Shown here piece after piece: positions 5,061 to 5,358 of a stretch of DNA of 5,358 bases. The stretch is taken from positions 1 to 5,358 of the forward strand of contig JALOPC010000199.1 of the NCBI GenBank assembly GCA_025454095.1. Direction: 5' to 3'. Made by a program: the position numbers and the translations under genes. The stretch comes from Syntrophales bacterium (GTDB taxonomy: Bacteria; Desulfobacterota; Syntrophia; Syntrophales; UBA2192). How positions within the stretch are numbered: the first letter of the stretch is position 1; each line of letters begins with the position of its first letter. A model generated the notes under the pieces. The model had not been told where the DNA came from. It searched no databases and worked only from the letters and a program-made list of their open reading frames with translations.

Positions 5061-5092
5061 CCCGATACCCGATACCCGAAACCCGATACCCC
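5061..5092 (-). repeat. C-rich heptamer array (CCCGATA x4), G-quadruplex potential on - strand
   Basis: The + strand reads CCCGATA, CCCGATA, CCCGAAA, CCCGATA, then CCCC. On the minus strand this is GGGG followed by four more GGG runs spaced by TATC or TTTC, which satisfies the G-quadruplex rule. The unit GGGTATC fits the GGGNATC heptamer class that I recall being reported as enriched and quadruplex-forming in Xanthomonas and Nostoc. It lies 4 bp beyond the radC stop, so it would fall in the 3' end of the radC transcript. The copies are nearly identical, unlike the left array. Confidence 0.75.
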
Positions 5093-5096
5093 TTCC

Positions 5097-5358
5097 TCAC
5101 AGGATTCCCTCCTCCCGGAAACTGAAGAAGCGGTTTTCGCCCACGATGAGGTGGTCGTGCAGCGCGATGTCCATGACGCGCGCCGCGTCCTGGAGGACCC
5201 GGGTCAGGCGGATGTCCGCGTCGGAGGGGCGCACGTGGCCCGAGGGGTGATTGTGCACGAGGATGATGGCCGATGCCTTGTGCGTCAAGGCCTTCTCGAG
5301 GACCTTCCGCGGGTAGACGACGGCCTGGTTCACGATGCCTTCCTGGATGGTCTCCACC
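5097..5358 (-). CDS. radC: RadC-like JAMM/MPN domain protein, C-terminal part (5' end outside window)
   Basis: The reading frame enters from the right edge; the first full codon is a valine (GTG) inside conserved sequence, so no start codon is assigned. The visible 86 residues are the C-terminal portion of the RadC family (DUF2466). The JAMM metal-binding signature is intact: HNHPSG (coded at 5238-5255) is followed by the expected aspartate, giving His35-x-His37-x(10)-Asp48 counted from the first visible codon. The typical VYPRKVLEKAL helix precedes it, and DHLIVG and a short FFSFREEGIL end follow. RadC was once linked to DNA repair, but its biochemical role is unsettled; the fold suggests a zinc-dependent isopeptidase or other hydrolase. 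It is transcribed toward the M50 gene, and the repeat arrays fill the convergent space. Confidence 0.93.
   Translation of the reverse strand, partial: VETIQEGIVNQAVVYPRKVLEKALTHKASAIILVHNHPSGHVRPSDADIRLTRVLQDAARVMDIALHDHLIVGENRFFSFREEGIL

Overview
This window is GC-rich (roughly 60% or more by eye), densely packed bacterial housekeeping DNA. The gene set is a tRNA nucleotidyltransferase, trpS, scpA-scpB, an RluB/RsuA-type pseudouridine synthase, an IHF-beta/HU protein, a site-2-protease-family M50 peptidase and RadC. That set, together with the protein sequence style, most resembles Deltaproteobacteria/Desulfobacterota (Syntrophus-, Syntrophobacter- or Geobacter-like lineages). This placement comes from recalled family resemblance, not a search, and is moderately confident. 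I see no transposase, phage gene, CRISPR array, tRNA or rRNA, and no novel multi-gene system.

Layout. (1) 2-496 (+) is the 3' part of a class II tRNA nucleotidyltransferase/poly(A) polymerase family gene that stops unusually early. (2) 497-621 holds a weak terminator candidate, a strong sigma70-type promoter with an extended -10, and a perfect 8-bp stem-loop at the predicted transcript start. (3) 622-3598 (+) is a tight four-gene operon, trpS-scpA-scpB-rluB, with gaps or overlaps of 5, -8 and 4 bp. (4) 3599-3718 is the ihfB leader, with its own promoter, an AT-rich inverted repeat, a small hairpin and a G7 tract in the ribosome-binding region. (5) 3719-4027 (+) is an IHF-beta/HU family protein. 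(6) 4063-4094 is a hairpin plus eight T's that overlaps the Shine-Dalgarno and start codon of the next gene. (7) 4079-4984 (+) is a polytopic M50 zinc metalloprotease. (8) 4985-5096 lies between convergent genes and is filled by two G/C-rich heptamer arrays in inverted orientation, each with G-quadruplex potential on opposite strands. (9) 5097-5358 (-) is the C-terminal part of RadC, running off the right edge.

Function. The core operon couples an aminoacyl-tRNA synthetase and an rRNA modification enzyme (translation) with the ScpAB partners of SMC condensin (chromosome compaction and segregation). The IHF/HU gene adds a nucleoid protein next door but under its own promoter. The least ordinary parts are non-coding: the paired heptamer arrays, the hairpin that could terminate transcription and hide the M50 start, and the truncated nucleotidyltransferase end.
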